Shown in pieces: positions 22,781 to 33,870 of a DNA stretch of 64,000 nucleotides. The notes under the pieces were generated by a model. That model made no database searches, had not been told where the DNA came from, and was given only the letters and a program-made list of their open reading frames with translations. The stretch comes from Hanleya hanleyi (lineage: Eukaryota; Mollusca; Polyplacophora; Lepidopleurida; Hanleyidae). Location of the stretch: NCBI GenBank assembly GCA_036873755.1, contig JAVTVY010036924.1, forward strand, positions 1 to 64,000, given 5' to 3'. How positions within the stretch are numbered: position 1 is the first letter of the stretch; each line of letters starts with the position of its first letter. The translations under genes were made by a program, and so were the position numbers.

Positions 22781-25204
22781 AACTCTACCAGGTAGCCGGA
22801 TGAACCAAGACCCTCATCTCCCCAAAAGCTCTTTTGCATCTCAGAAACTCCCCTTTCTCTACTACTCCCGAGTGATCTATAAATAGAACAGGGTTTTTCC
22901 CAGAAAATTCCCGACAAATTTACCCTGACATATAGAGCGATGGCCGACAAAACAGGGGTTTTCCCAGCTAAACACTCCGTACAATGCCCCTGTATAGAGC
23001 GATAACATCATCGGGGACCACCATGTTTATTCCCTTGTGTGAATGGATTGATACACACACCGTGTCGGTGCCTTAGTATTATATAATACCATGGTACAAT
23101 CTCGCGCAAAAGATGAAACACTGGTATGCTAGGGCGTTAGGATAAGGCGTTAAGATGGTACGATAAGGCGCTAAAGCGTTAAAATAGGGCGGTAAGGGGT
23201 TCAGATAGGACCTTATGGAGTCGCTGTAACACTCTCCACAAAGGTCAGAGGGAAAATATTTGGGTTTCAGTTTTCTCTACTACTAAGGGGCAACTGGATT
23301 ACTTCCCTTGATTTTTACTTCCTCGAAATTGAGAGAATACACTATCTCAACAACAACATTCCTATTTCTATGACTCACCAGGTGTAAAGTCCTTTTTTTC
23401 TGTGAATACATGCACCCACCCATGACTTGATCGACCTGGAGGAGCGCTTCACATGGATACCCTCTCCGACCCAGTACGTCCACTATGGGCCCACCTCGAC
23501 TCAAAAACGTCAATTCCATTGCCCTTTTCCCACAGTTCCCTGTCTGCGCATGTGCACCATTGCGCTAGTTTTACTCCACACCCGTCCAGTTGGAAGCTAC
23601 CCCACACGACCCTTTCGGACCATTATGGGTCCACCTCGACCCCAAAACGTCCATTTCAGTGCCATTTTCCCACAATTCCCTGCCTGCGCACGCGCAGAAT
23701 ATTGAAAACGGACGAGACACCAGTCCAGTCGGATGATCCCCACGAATGCTTCACTAGGACACCTCACGCGGCTCAATGGGGCCACTATTGGTCTATCTCG
23801 ACCTCAAAACGTCCATTCAAATACATTTTTCTATTGCGCATAGACGATATTCCTACACCACATCCATCCAGTTGGCCGCTCCCCCACGAGTGCCCCAAGC
23901 TGACACCTCGCACGACCCACTATGGGTCCACCTAGACCGCAAAACGTCCACCTCGATCTGTTTGCCTACTGCGCATGCTTCCTCAGAACTTTTCATCAAA
24001 CATCAACGCATGACCTCGAGATCCCTCCCATCGTGTTCTACAGCTCGAGTCAAAGAAAACAAGGGGCCACACCCCATACCGCAAATGTCCATGAGTGGGT
24101 TCTCAATTGGGACTAACGTTGTCCACTGCGCCGGAATGGACCTAGTCACTGCAGCGTACGGTAGTAGTATATAACATTGATATAGGACCAAATTTCACCC
24201 GGATGTAGAGGTCATTTGTGGCGGTCACGTGGCGGTCGGAGAGGTCAAGTGCAGTATAGTTCCGGCAGAATGACCAAAAGCTACCTCCAACACAGGAGAG
24301 TTCCAATTGTTGGAGGGAATGTATTCAGAATGTATTCATCCGCGGTGATGCGGTCTGGCAGCGGTTTTGGCGGTGATTCGGTCTCGGGAAAAAGTCCCTA
24401 GATAAAATGGTCCGATGGGCTCGAGTGAGGTATCAAAGTGAAGCTTATGTGAGGGGGCATCTAATGGGCTGGGTGTGGGGTTGAAATATCGGCATTCTGC
24501 GCATGGGCGGTGGCCGAAGGGTATGGAAATAGACGTTTTGAGAGCTAGGGGAGTCCCTAATGGGCCGATGGAGTTGAGTGAGGTATCAAAGTGAAGCCTA
24601 GGTGAGGGGGCATCTGATGGGCTGGGTGGGTGCATGTAAAATTTTTCCTGAAAAAAACCGGAACACGGACTTTATCGAAAAATCCGGGAAAATGCCTATA
24701 TGGGATATGGGGGGTATATAGGTCGCCAGGCTTAACGGGGCTTGCCTATCAATAGAGTTATGTTTGGCCGCCATCTTGAATTTTTGCCTCGTCTCATGTC
24801 ACGGTAAATTGAGCAACATTACCCTCAAAAAACCCTCACATTACCCTCAAAAAACCCTCTAAGACATATAATAATAATAAAGAGACCATATAGGTGTTGT
24901 ACGATCTTATTATGACGAGTCTAGCATCAGTGCCACCCCAGGGTTGAGCGTTTATTGTCCGATATGTCTCCGCAAAAAATAAACAAACAAAATGGCGGCG
25001 CTTGCTATGGGGATTCCCTTTTGACATCACGACATCGATCGCGCTGCCCTCTGGAGGCAAGGAAGACAACTTCTGACTGGGCGAACCCTCTGTAGGACAA
25101 ATGCCGGGTCATCTCACCTGATTCGAACATTTGCGTCTTTACGGGGAATGCCTGTATGATGTATAGGGGTGGTCATTTTGGTCTTGTGGATTTTACTATG
25201 GGTT

Positions 25205-25975
25205 GTGGTTCGTGAAGGGGCATCTGATGGGCTGGGTGTGGGGTTGAAATATCGGCATTCTGCGCATGCGCGGTGGCCCAAGGGTATGGAAATAGACATT
25301 TTGGAGCTAGGGGAGTTACTAATGGTCCAATGGGGTCATATGAGGTATCAATGTGAAGCATTCGTGAAGGGGTATCTGATGGGCTGGGTGTGGGGTTGAA
25401 ATATCGGCATTCTGCGCATGCGCGGTGGCCCAAAGATATGAAAATAGCCGTGTTGGAGCTAGGGGAGCCACTAATGGACCGATGGGGTCGAGTGGGGTAT
25501 CAAAGTGAAGCATTCGTGATGGGGCATCAGATGGGCTGGGTGTGGGGTTGAAATATCGGCATTCTGCGCATGCGCGGTGACCCAAGGGTATGAAAATAGA
25601 CGTTTTGGAGCTAGGGGAGCCACTAATGGTCCAATGGGCTCGAGTGAGGTATCAAAGTGAAGCATTCGTGAAGGGGCATCTCATGGGCTGGGTGTGGGGT
25701 TGAAATATCGGCATTCTGCGCATGCGCGGTGGCCAAAGGGTATGGAAATAGACGTTTTGGAGCTAGGGGAGCCGCTAATGGACCAATGGGGTCGAGTGAG
25801 GTATCAAAGTGAAGCATTCGTGAAGGGGTATCTGCCTGGACTAGCGGCTCGGGCGTTGTCACCATTCTGCGCATGCGCAGACAGGGAATTGTGGGAAAAG
25901 GGTATGGAAATAGACGTTTTGGGATCTAGGGGAGCTCCTAATGGGCCGATGGAGTTGTATGAGGTATCCATGTGA
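25205..25975 (-). repeat. About 152-bp tandem repeats, E2 left arm (5 units)
   Basis: Units contain TGGGCTGGGTGTGGGGTTGA, then GGCATTCTGCGCATGCGCGG, then TAGACGTTTTGGAGCTAGGG, then GAGGTATCAAAGTGAAGCAT. The GCGCATGCGC palindromes fall near 25261, 25412, 25564, 25716 and 25867, a spacing of 151-152 bp. Open frames across the units differ little because the units are similar. They are not genes. Confidence 0.9.
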
Positions 25976-26164
25976 AGCCTATGTGAGGGGGCATCTGACT
26001 GGACTAGTGGCTGGAGCGTTGGGGGGTGGTATATAGGTCGCCGGGCTTAAACGGGGCTTGCCTATCAATAGAGTTATCTCCCCAGCCATTTTGGGGCAGT
26101 GAAGGAAGGTATTTGGTGTAGAGAGGGACCATCCCTGGTCCGAATGCGTCGTATGAGGTGTCAT

Positions 26165-26345
26165 CTTGTAGCAACGTCCGCCAACGCCAAGCTTAACGCT
26201 TCAACGCCTTGGTGAAATAGCTCAGAAGTTCTGATTTCTAGATATTCCATGGAATTGTCACAAATTCTTCGAAATGCAGTGACGCCCGTCGACGCCCGTC
26301 GTTACGCCTTAACGCTCTAACATAACGCCTTGACGCCATGATATA
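26165..26345 (-). promoter_or_regulatory. Orphan promoter-like block P' (E2 left)
   Basis: On the minus strand it has GCGTTAAGG-type words, GACGGGCGTC, AATTCCATGGAATATCTAGA and GAAGCGTTAAGC. This is the same order as the block that precedes the second gene, but without the TATA box. It lies beyond the 3' end of the gene, facing the outer repeats. Confidence 0.5.
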
Positions 26346-26424
26346 GACCGGAGAGAGAACAACAACAACAACAACAACGATGCCACATGAGAGAACAACA
26401 ACAACAAGAAGTTTTTTCATATAG

Positions 26425-26479
26425 TTTATTTTCCCCAATGTTACAGCATACCCACGCTGGGGGAGCCGCGTTGGGTATG
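26425..26479 (-). other. 3' stem-loop and AATAAA signal (E2 left)
   Basis: On the minus strand CATACCCAACGC (26468-26479) pairs with GCGTGGGTATG (26447-26457), followed by AATAAA (26425-26430). It lies about 150-200 bp after the stop of the second gene. Confidence 0.65.
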
Positions 26480-26627
26480 TTTACAACTCAAAAAGACTTG
26501 CCCAATCAGAGGCCACCATTTGCATCTGTCATATTCGTTCCTGTCCGTTAGATGTATTCTTGTCCAATCAGAAGTCGCCATTTCAGCAAGTTCCATCTTC
26601 GACCATGTTCGCTCTGAACCGTTTATT

Positions 26628-27196
26628 CTAATCGTCGGACAGGCCTGGATATTCTTCAGGCAGCATGTCCTGAAACAGTTGTTTGCGCATTCTGATCGCA
26701 TTTTCCAGGGCCTCGGTGGGTGGTAACCCCATAGCCTCTTCCAAGTGACGCTTGGTCTTCATGATGGACCTGTGCGTGGGATCGCCTTTCATTTCAAGCG
26801 GTAGTAAGGTATACTGTTCATAGATCGCCATGGTGTTTTCCTGATGCGGGGGCGCATTTGGGTGTACGTCTGTTGTAAATTATCCTCTCCGGCGTCCTCA
26901 ATCGCTGCAGCGTAAGTATTGATAGCTGCTGTCACAATACGATCCCAGAAGGTAGGTTCTGCCTCACTTTCCACGGACGTATGCTGACTATCTGAGGTCA
27001 AACTCCCCGCATCACTAGATAGACTCTCGGCAATCTCTGTTTCGGTATCAGTCGATACACTCTCAGCAGTCTCTGTATCAGCATCCGCCTCAACGGACTC
27101 CTCAGAGTCTTCAATCCCATGCATAGTTTGCTGGTGTCGCATCATATCGTAATGTCTGGTGAACGTGCGTTCGCATTCAGAGCAAGTATAAGTCAT
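26628..27196 (-). pseudogene. Acidic zinc-finger protein gene, frameshifted (E2)
   Basis: The ATG at 27196 starts MTYTCSECERTF, a C2H2 finger with C-x2-C-x12-H-x4-H as in the E4 copies. It is followed by a Glu/Ser/Thr-rich linker with the repeated AES(V/L)S(T/S)D motif, then TFWDRIVTAAINTYAAAIED. One base is missing near 26838, so the last 68 residues (AIYEQYTLLPLEMKG... to YPGLSDD) are in another frame. The upstream TATA (27240-27250, minus) is kept. It would otherwise be nearly identical to the intact E4 protein, so the break is recent. Confidence 0.85.
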
Positions 27197-27261
27197 GTTG
27201 ACGGTTGAACGTCGACTGTGCGTGTTTTTGGAAATACGCTCGCTTTTATAGACAGTAACGC

Positions 27262-27444
27262 CCGTCAACGCTTAGCTTAACGCTTCAACGCCCTGGTGAA
27301 TTAGCTCAGAAGCTCTGATTTCCATGGAATTGACACCAATTCATCGAAATGCAGCGACGCCCGTCAACGCCCGTCGTTACGCCTTAACGTCCGTCTCAAC
27401 GCCTTAACGCCCGTCTCAACGCCTTAACACACTTTCTTAACGCT
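27262..27444 (-). promoter_or_regulatory. GCGTTAAGG-type promoter tract of the E2 second gene
   Basis: On the minus strand GCGTTAAGGCGTTGAGACGG-like 20-bp units precede GGGCGTTGACGGGCGTCG, then TCCATGGAAATCAGAGC, then GGCGTTGAAGCGTTAAGC, and finally a CTATAAAAGC box. This matches 62146-62327 in E4 base for base over long stretches. Confidence 0.6.
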
Positions 27445-27511
27445 TTAACGTCGTTTAATGATGCGTTCAAACAAATGTTGCTTTTGTGCTATTGCTCTGA
27501 CATACGCCGCC
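27445..27511 (-). pseudogene. 3' end scrap of the zinc-finger ATPase gene (E2)
   Basis: About 67 bp match the last codons of the E4 ATPase gene (YVRAIAQK...HLFERII, then stop). Upstream similarity stops abruptly at GCCGCC, where four GCCGCCAT-type words begin. This proves that E2 once contained the ATPase gene. Confidence 0.75.
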
Positions 27512-27560
27512 ATTTTGGAGCCGCCATGTTGGATCCGCCATTTTGGAACCGACATCTTGG
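27506..27560. promoter_or_regulatory. Cluster of CCGCCAT words (YY1-like)
   Basis: GCCGCCATTTTGG, GCCGCCATGTTGG and CCGCCATTTTGG occur back to back in 50 bp, followed by CCGACATCTTGG. Each resembles the YY1 consensus AANATGGCGGC on the opposite strand. Binding is inferred from the motif only. Confidence 0.4.
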
Positions 27561-27741
27561 GTATGTCCCATAATGCACCGGGTCAAAATACTCGCTTCTG
27601 ATTGGACGAGAGCTCTGTGACGGATTTGAAATACTCGCTTCTGATTGGTGTACGTCGTTAAAGGTGACCGGAACTGACCTTTGACCCCGGCGCGCAAAGG
27701 TTTCCACCTCTGATTGGGCAAGAGTCTTTTTGAGTTGTAAA

Positions 27742-27796
27742 CATACCCAACGCGGCTCCCCCAGCGTGGGTATGCTGTAACGTTGGGGAAAATAAA
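27742..27796 (+). other. 3' stem-loop and AATAAA signal (E2 right)
   Basis: CATACCCAACGC (27742-27753) pairs with GCGTGGGTATG (27764-27774), followed by AATAAA at 27791-27796. No gene precedes it in this arm because the coding part has been deleted. Confidence 0.65.
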
Positions 27797-27884
27797 CTAT
27801 ATGAAAAAACTTCTTGTTGTTGTTGTTCTCTCATGTGTCATCGTTGTTGTTGTTGTTGTTGTTCTCTCTCCGGTCTATATCATG

Positions 27885-28055
27885 GCGTCAAGGCGTTATG
27901 TTAGAGCGTTAAGGCGTAACGACGGGCGTCGACGGGCGTCACTGCATTTCGAAGAATTAGTGACAATTCCATGGAATATCTAGAAAATCAGAACTTCTGA
28001 GCTATTTCACCAGGGCGTTGAAGCGTTAAGCTTGGCGTTGGCGGACGTTGCTACA
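27885..28055 (+). promoter_or_regulatory. Orphan promoter-like block P' (E2 right)
   Basis: Mirror copy of 26165-26345: GCGTTATG/GCGTTAAGG words, GACGGGCGTCACTGCATTTC, AATTCCATGGAATATCTAGA, then GAAGCGTTAAGCTTGGCG. The TATA box is absent. Confidence 0.5.
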
Positions 28056-28229
28056 AGATGACACCTCATACGACGCATTCGGACCAGGGATGGCGCCTCT
28101 CTACACCAAATACCTTCCTTCACTGCCCCAAAATGGCTGGGGAGATAACTCTATTGATAGGCAAGCCTCGTTTAAGCCCGGCGACCTATATACCACCCCC
28201 CAACGCTCTAGCCACTAGTCCAGTCAGAT

Positions 28230-29470
28230 GCCCCCTCACATAGGCTTCACATGGATACCTCATACAACTCCATCGGCCCATTAGGAGCTCCCCTAGATCC
28301 CAAAACGTCTATTTCCATACCCTTTTCCCACAATTCCCTGTCTGCGCATGCGCAGAATGGTGACAACGCCCGAGCCGCTAGTCCAGGCAGATGCCCCTTC
28401 ACGAATGCTTCACTTTGATACCTCACTCGACCCCATTGGTCCATTAGTGGCTCCCCTAGCTCCAAAACGTCTATTTCCATACCCTTTGGCCACCGCGCAT
28501 GCGCAGAATGCCGATATTTCAACCCCACACCCAGCCCATGAGATGCCCCTTCACGAATGCTTCACTTTGATACCTCACTCGAGCCCATTGGACCATTAGT
28601 GGCTCCCCTAGCTCCAAAACGTCTATTTTCATACCCTTGGGCCACCGCGCATGCGCAGAATGCCGATATTTCAACCCCACACCCAGCCCATCAGATGCCC
28701 CTTCACGAATGCTTCACTTTGATACCTCATTCGACCCCATTGGACCATTAGGGACTCCCCTAGCTCCAAAACGGCTATTTTCATACCCTTCGGCCACCGC
28801 GCATGCGCAGAATGCCGATATTTCAACCCCACACCCAGCCCATCAGATGCCCCTTCACGAATGCTTCACTTTGATACCTTACTCGACCCCATTGGTCCAT
28901 TAGGGGCTCCCCTAGCTCCAAAACGTCTATTTCCATACCCTTGGGCCACCGCGCATGCGCAGAATGCCGATAGTTCAACCCCACACCCAGCCCATTAGAT
29001 GCCCCTTCACATAAGCTTCACTTTGATACCTCCCTCGACCCCATCGGACCCTTAGGGACTTCCCTAGCTCCAACACGGCTATTTTCATACCCTTCGGCCA
29101 CCGCGCATGCGCAGAAGGCCGATAGTTCAACCCCACACCCAGCCCATTAGATGCCCCTTCACCTAGGCTTCACTTTGGTACCTCACTCGACCCCATCGGA
29201 CCATGAGTAACTCCCCTAGCTCCAAAACGGCTATTTCCATACCCTTGGGCCACCGCGCATGCGCAGAATGCCGCTAGTTCAATCCCACACCCAGCCCCAT
29301 CAGATGCCCCTTCACGAATGCTTCACATTGATACCTCATATGACCCCATTGGACCATTAGTAACTCCCCTAGCTCCAAAATGTCTATTTCCATACCCTTG
29401 GGCCACCGCGCGTGCGCAGAATGCCGATATTTCAACCCCACACCCAGCCCATCAGATGCCCCTTCACGAA
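28230..29470 (+). repeat. About 152-bp tandem repeats, E2 right arm (8 units)
   Basis: Inverted relative to the left-arm array. GCGCATGCGC words lie near 28342, 28494, 28646, 28798, 28949, 29101 and 29252. The outermost (29403) is GCGCGTGCGC. The different copy number between arms shows unequal expansion after the palindrome formed. Confidence 0.9.
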
Positions 29471-30540
29471 CCACAACCCATAGTAAAATCCACAAGACCA
29501 AAATGACCACCCCTATACATCATACAGGCATTCCCCGTAAAGACGCAAATGTTCGAATCAGGGGAGATGACCCGGCATTTGTCCTACAGAGGGTTCGCCC
29601 AGTCAGAAGTTGTCTTCCTTGCCTCCAGAGGGCAGCGCGATCGATGTCGTGATGTCAAAAGGGAATCCCCATAGCAAGCGCCGCCATTTTGTTTGTTTAT
29701 TTTTTGCGGAGACATATCGGACAATAAACGCTCAACCCTGGGGTGGCACTGATGCTAGACTCGTCATAATAAGATCGTACAACACCTATATGGTCTCTTT
29801 ATTATTATTATATGTCTTAGAGGGTTTTTTGAGGGTAATGTGAGGGTTTTTTGAGGGTAATGTTGCTCAATTTACCGTGACATGAGACGAGGCAAAAATT
29901 CAAGATGGCGGCCAAACATAACTCTATTGATAGGCAAGCCCCGTTAAGCCCGGCGACCTATATACCCCCCATACCCCATATAGGCATTTTCCCGGATTTT
30001 TCGATAAAGTCCGTGTTCCGGTTTTTTTCAGGAAAAATTTTACATGCACCCACCCAGCCCATCAGATGCCCCCTCACCTAGGCTTCACTTTTGATACCTC
30101 ACTCAACTCCATCGGCCCATTAGGGACTCCCCTATCTCTCAAAACGTCTATTTCCATACCCTTGGGCCACCGCGCATGCGCAGAATGCCGATATTTCAAC
30201 CCCACACCCAGCCCATTAGATGCCCCCTTACATAAGCTTCACTTTGATACCTCACTCGAACCCATCGGACTATTTTATCTAGGGACTACTTTTTCTCCGC
30301 GGAAGTTTTTGCCGCGACCGAATCACCGCCAAAACCGCTGCCAGACCGCATCACCGCGGATGAATACATTCTGAATACATTCCCTCCAACAATTGGAACT
30401 CTCCTGTGTTGGAGGTAGCTTTTGGTCATTCTGCCGGAACTATACTGCACTTGGCCTCTCCGACCGCCACGTGACCGCCACAAATGACCTCTACATCCGG
30501 GTGAAATTTGGTCCTATATCAATGTTATATACTACTTACG

Positions 30541-31640
30541 GTTTTCTTCAAGGTAGATAAAAAACACTTGCTGGGCTCTCACGTGACCGGTAGTGACCTT
30601 TGACCGTTGACCCGAAAATGACGTTCGACACGGAAGTGACCTTGACCTGGAAGTGATGTTACCGGAAGTGACGTCATCGTCACGTCGAGCCACGTGACGT
30701 CATCAGGCTCAGCCTCAATGCTAAGGAGTCGGTGTTTTCCCTACTAGTGAGGTGTGTGCGGTTTATCATTCACCAATTTCATGGGCATGGGATATAAGCG
30801 ACACACCCACGAACCGCCTGTTATTACTTTATACGGGATCAATGACCTTTGTGTACTCGAACACGAATATACGAAATTTATGCAGAGTCAACTAGACGAC
30901 TAATTAAAATCGGCAAACTTTAGTAAAGTTTTGTTTGCTCTGTGCCAAATGTATGCATATATTTGCAAATATTCGGAATGCCTCTTGTGCTTTGTAAATA
31001 ATTTACAGTCAGTTGTTCGGGTGTTTCAGCTGTTAAGAGGAAGCAAATTTCTTGAGTATGATGTAACATTGTCTTTCTGTCATCTGCATCATGGCATTAA
31101 GCCGTAAGGGATTAGCTATCGAAGACGTTAGGGTGTTAACTCATTCCTTCTCTTCTTCCTCCTCGTCTTCCTCCCCCTTCTCTTCCTCCTCCTCCTTCTC
31201 CTCCGCACACACACACACAGGTGATGTCACCGGAAGTGACGTGATCGCCACGTCGAGCCACGTGACGTCATCAACCTCAGCCTCAATGCTAAGAAATCGG
31301 TGTTTTCCCTACAACTGAGGTGTGTGCGGTTTATCACTCGCCAATTTCATGGGCATAGGATATGAGCGACACACCCGCGAACCGCCTGTTATTAATTTAT
31401 ACGGGATCAATGAATATTCGAAATTTATGCAGAGTCAACTTTCTGTCATCTGCATCATGTCTTTAAGCCGTAAGGAATTAGCTATCGAAGACGTTAGGGC
31501 GTTAATCCATTCCTCTTCGTCCTCCTCCTTTTCTTCTTCCTCCTCTTGCTCCTCGTCTTTCTCCTCCTCCACACACGCACACACAGGTGATGTCACGGGA
31601 AGTGACGTCGAGCCGTCGACATGACGTCATAGATTAACAT
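30541..31640. repeat. Tandem duplication of element-derived sequence with TGACGTCA sites
   Basis: A unit of about 390 bp occurs at roughly 31070-31430 and again, shortened, at 31438-31640. Both copies start CTGTCATCTGCATCATG, followed by a polypyrimidine tract and ACACACACAGGTGATGTCAC. The segment CACGTCGAGCCACGTGACGT with the downstream GGTGTGTGCGGTTTATCA is also present at 30680-30850. The first part equals 22640-22790 in E1. It is non-coding. Confidence 0.7.
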
Positions 31641-32754
31641 GATTAACATTATAAAACCGACAGATACTACTTTTCAAATCGCCATGCACAGTATAGGCAA
31701 TATTTTATACTCTCTATAACTGTATCATCACATCATATTCATTACATGAAGCGAATTTATACGTTCTCAGTTTGGGATGGGAACGTAGAAATTTGTTTGG
31801 ATTAATGAAGATAAGGCCACGTGTGCAAAATCACTGTATTATAAATGCGTGGTCATATGGCGAATACATGCCCAGGGTCCGTTCAGGGATTAGCTGAAAA
31901 GTAACAACAACAAAAACAAATCAACAATATTTGAGGTTCCTTCTAAACAGTAATGCCGAGGTAGTGACCGAACAATGAACTTTCTGGCAAAGTTCAGCTA
32001 TGCTAGGAAATTTGGAAAATAATAAAAACAGAATTATAAAAATAATTGTATCGGAGTGAAAAGAATTTAGATCTTTTCCTAAAGCTGATATTAATATTGA
32101 TAAGTTTTTTTCCTAGAACGGTGTGACATTCTTGGCAATATTCTCATTAAGAATCACTTAACCTATCGTGTGCTCACACGAAATCTGTCTTTTCCAATAT
32201 CACAAAAAACTACTTCTGCATCACAAATTCTGTCCATCAAGCAAAATTATTCGCATATTTCTGGCATGCATTCGATTCTTTTGAAGTGGACTCTTCTATT
32301 CATACCTAGCCGGACATTATCAATGTAATACGTGCGAAGTTAAATTAGGTTGTCCGTGTAAGTGACAGTAAAACAAAGGCATTCCTTACTCTTCTTTCAT
32401 CGTTTGACACCTTGTGTTAAATTAGTTTTATTAGCGATAAAGCGAAATGAAAACATGACCACATATGTTAAAAATAGGATCAGTTACTCTTTTAATACTT
32501 TCATACAAAGAGGTTATTGATGAATAACTCACTTCTTTTACACTACGCGCTGTCTTTAACAGCGTTTTACACACGTTCCAAAAAATATCAAGTTGCATTT
32601 GGGCATTTTTCAGTATGTCAGTGTTCTGGATATTCTATATAAAAATCATTCCAGATTCATCTATTGAGTCATCTGAATATCCAATTGCCATTCTTGGTAG
32701 TATAATATCATCATAACTAGGCGCATAACAATAGGCCTATACCCTCTCCCAGTA
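31641..32754. other. Intergenic DNA, nothing recognised
   Basis: AT-rich, with only short chance frames. No repeat or motif stood out. Confidence 0.5.
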
Positions 32755-33250
32755 ACAGCAAATGCAGTCGCATTCTTGGCGGCGGTGGAAAATGGGAGGT
32801 GGAAACATCTTCGATTGGCAGATCGGCCTAGTAGTATATAAAGCTGAAATCTGGTCCAACTGTCGAGGTGGGGGAGGGAAAATGTGGTGGGTTGATGGTC
32901 GAGGTCAGGCCCGGGACAAAGGTCACATTCGATCAAGGGGTTGTCATGGCCACGGGAAGCGGTCATTTCCGGTCACGGGATTGGCTAGGGTGGATGCAAA
33001 ACTAAGATTTTTCGGGGGAAAATTTGGAGAAACAGACTGTAAACCCAGTCAAATGTGCCTAGCTTGGCCAATATTGGTCCTAAGGGGTCGGACAGGGTCT
33101 CGACTTGAAGCGCTCGTCGTGGTCGGGTGGGGTAGATGCAAAACTTTGAATTTTTCTGAAAAATAAAATGCGACAATCGGATTTTACACATAAAACTGTG
33201 GAAAACCCCGTCAAATGGGTCTAGATTGGGTCTAACCGGACGGGACCTTG
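32755..33250. repeat. GC-rich degenerate repeats resembling the palindromic-element arms
   Basis: Two units of about 137 bp (GGATGCAAAACTAAGATTTTTC against AGATGCAAAACTTTGAATTTTTC; GGTCTCGACTTGAAGCGCTC) with the same style as the outer arms of E1-E4 (a run ending GAAGCGCTC after a GGGTCG word). The 134-codon frame across it has no recognisable domain. Confidence 0.5.
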
Positions 33251-33789
33251 AAACAACATTTTACGCAACAGGAGTCATATTGGGAGCGGTGTATTGGAAT
33301 TTAGAAATGGAAGGCGAAAACAACTTTGACACGTTGGGGGTCACTCAATGTCAATCTGGGACCAACACTTTTGGAGTCGCTACGTAGCTGAAATATTGCT
33401 GAACAAGACGTAATAGATGTATAATTAGCCTCGAAATCGACGAATTTTGTAAACATTCACCTGCGCTTTTTTTCAGCAGCGAAGCACGCTGAAGCATCAT
33501 AGCTTTCATATTTGACTAACGATGAAATGGCCCACTACGCGGGCTTGTAAGTCACAATGTAAATCATATTTAAGAATAACGATAACTGATTTAATATTTT
33601 ACAATTTTGAAATTACACCTTGGCCAACCAATCTGGATATATATATATAATATGATTTACTCGGCAACGATTGGACGTTTACATTATTATCATGGTAATG
33701 TAATTTTTTACGCGCAATATGTTTCCAACAATACAGCATATTCTTATACATTTTATGATAATTTACATGAGTCTCAACTATTAATTTCA

Positions 33790-33870
33790 TAGGGGTGAGT
33801 GAGTGAGTGAGTGAATATGATTTAACATCGCTTTTAACATTATTTCAGTCATATCGCGACGAACCAACTA
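33790..33870 (+). repeat. Degenerate mollusc-type GAGT repeat / SINE fragment
   Basis: GTGAGTGAGTGAGTGAGTGA is followed by ATGATTTAACATCGCTTTTA and TTATTTCAGTCATATCGCGACG. I recall closely similar sequences as very common in gastropod and bivalve genomes. This is the main support for the taxonomic guess. Confidence 0.5.

Larger units (their letters stand above)
19498..24165. mobile_element. Palindromic element E1 (oldest of the family)
   Basis: The left arm 19498-21310 and right arm about 22720-24165 are inverted copies with visible divergence. Examples are the block GTATCCATGTGAAGCGCTCC at 20388 against its complement at 23440, and the TATAAATAG segment at 21150 against 22880. The arms consist of 150-200-bp repeats containing GGAATTGTGGGAAAAGGG and TGCGCATGCGC-like words, then a TATA-containing section, then a purine/pyrimidine tract. 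The central loop (21310-22720) holds TGACGTCA sites, GCGTTAAGG tracts and one decayed zinc-finger gene on the plus strand. The right end (GCGTACGG) matches the right end of E3. Confidence 0.8.
24160..30540. mobile_element. Palindromic element E2 (young, internally deleted)
   Basis: The left arm (about 24160-26440) and right arm (about 27780-30540) are almost identical inverted copies. A 77-codon stretch at 24836-25069 reads the same residue for residue at 29610-29843. The outer ends read GTAGTATATAACATTG and its complement. The arms contain a tandem of about 152-bp units (5 on the left, 8 on the right), an ACCCTCA-type repeat and an AT-rich unique block. The 1.3-kb centre (26440-27780) contains one broken second gene, a 67-bp scrap of the ATPase gene and fragments of the E4-type centre, so E2 is an internal-deletion derivative of an E4-like element. 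Confidence 0.88.

Noticed and set aside
25205..25975. Regularly spaced repeats taken as a CRISPR-like array
   Set aside because: Units are contiguous tandem repeats of about 152 bp without spacers, in a eukaryotic genome.
26238..27983. 66-codon hydrophobic frame (poly-Val with basic tail) at 26238-26438 and 27783-27983
   Set aside because: It is read through the (GTT)n tract and the GCGTTAAGG block, which are non-coding. Its presence in both arms only reflects the inverted repeat.
25173..29510. Series of 60-93-codon frames across the 152-bp repeats
   Set aside because: Each is one repeat unit read in the same phase. They start and stop at the same place in each unit and contain only repeat-derived residues.
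24836..29843. 77-codon frame identical at 24836-25069 and 29610-29843
   Set aside because: Identity comes from the near-perfect arms, not selection. It has no motif, is not kept in E1, E3 or E4, and lies within repeat sequence.
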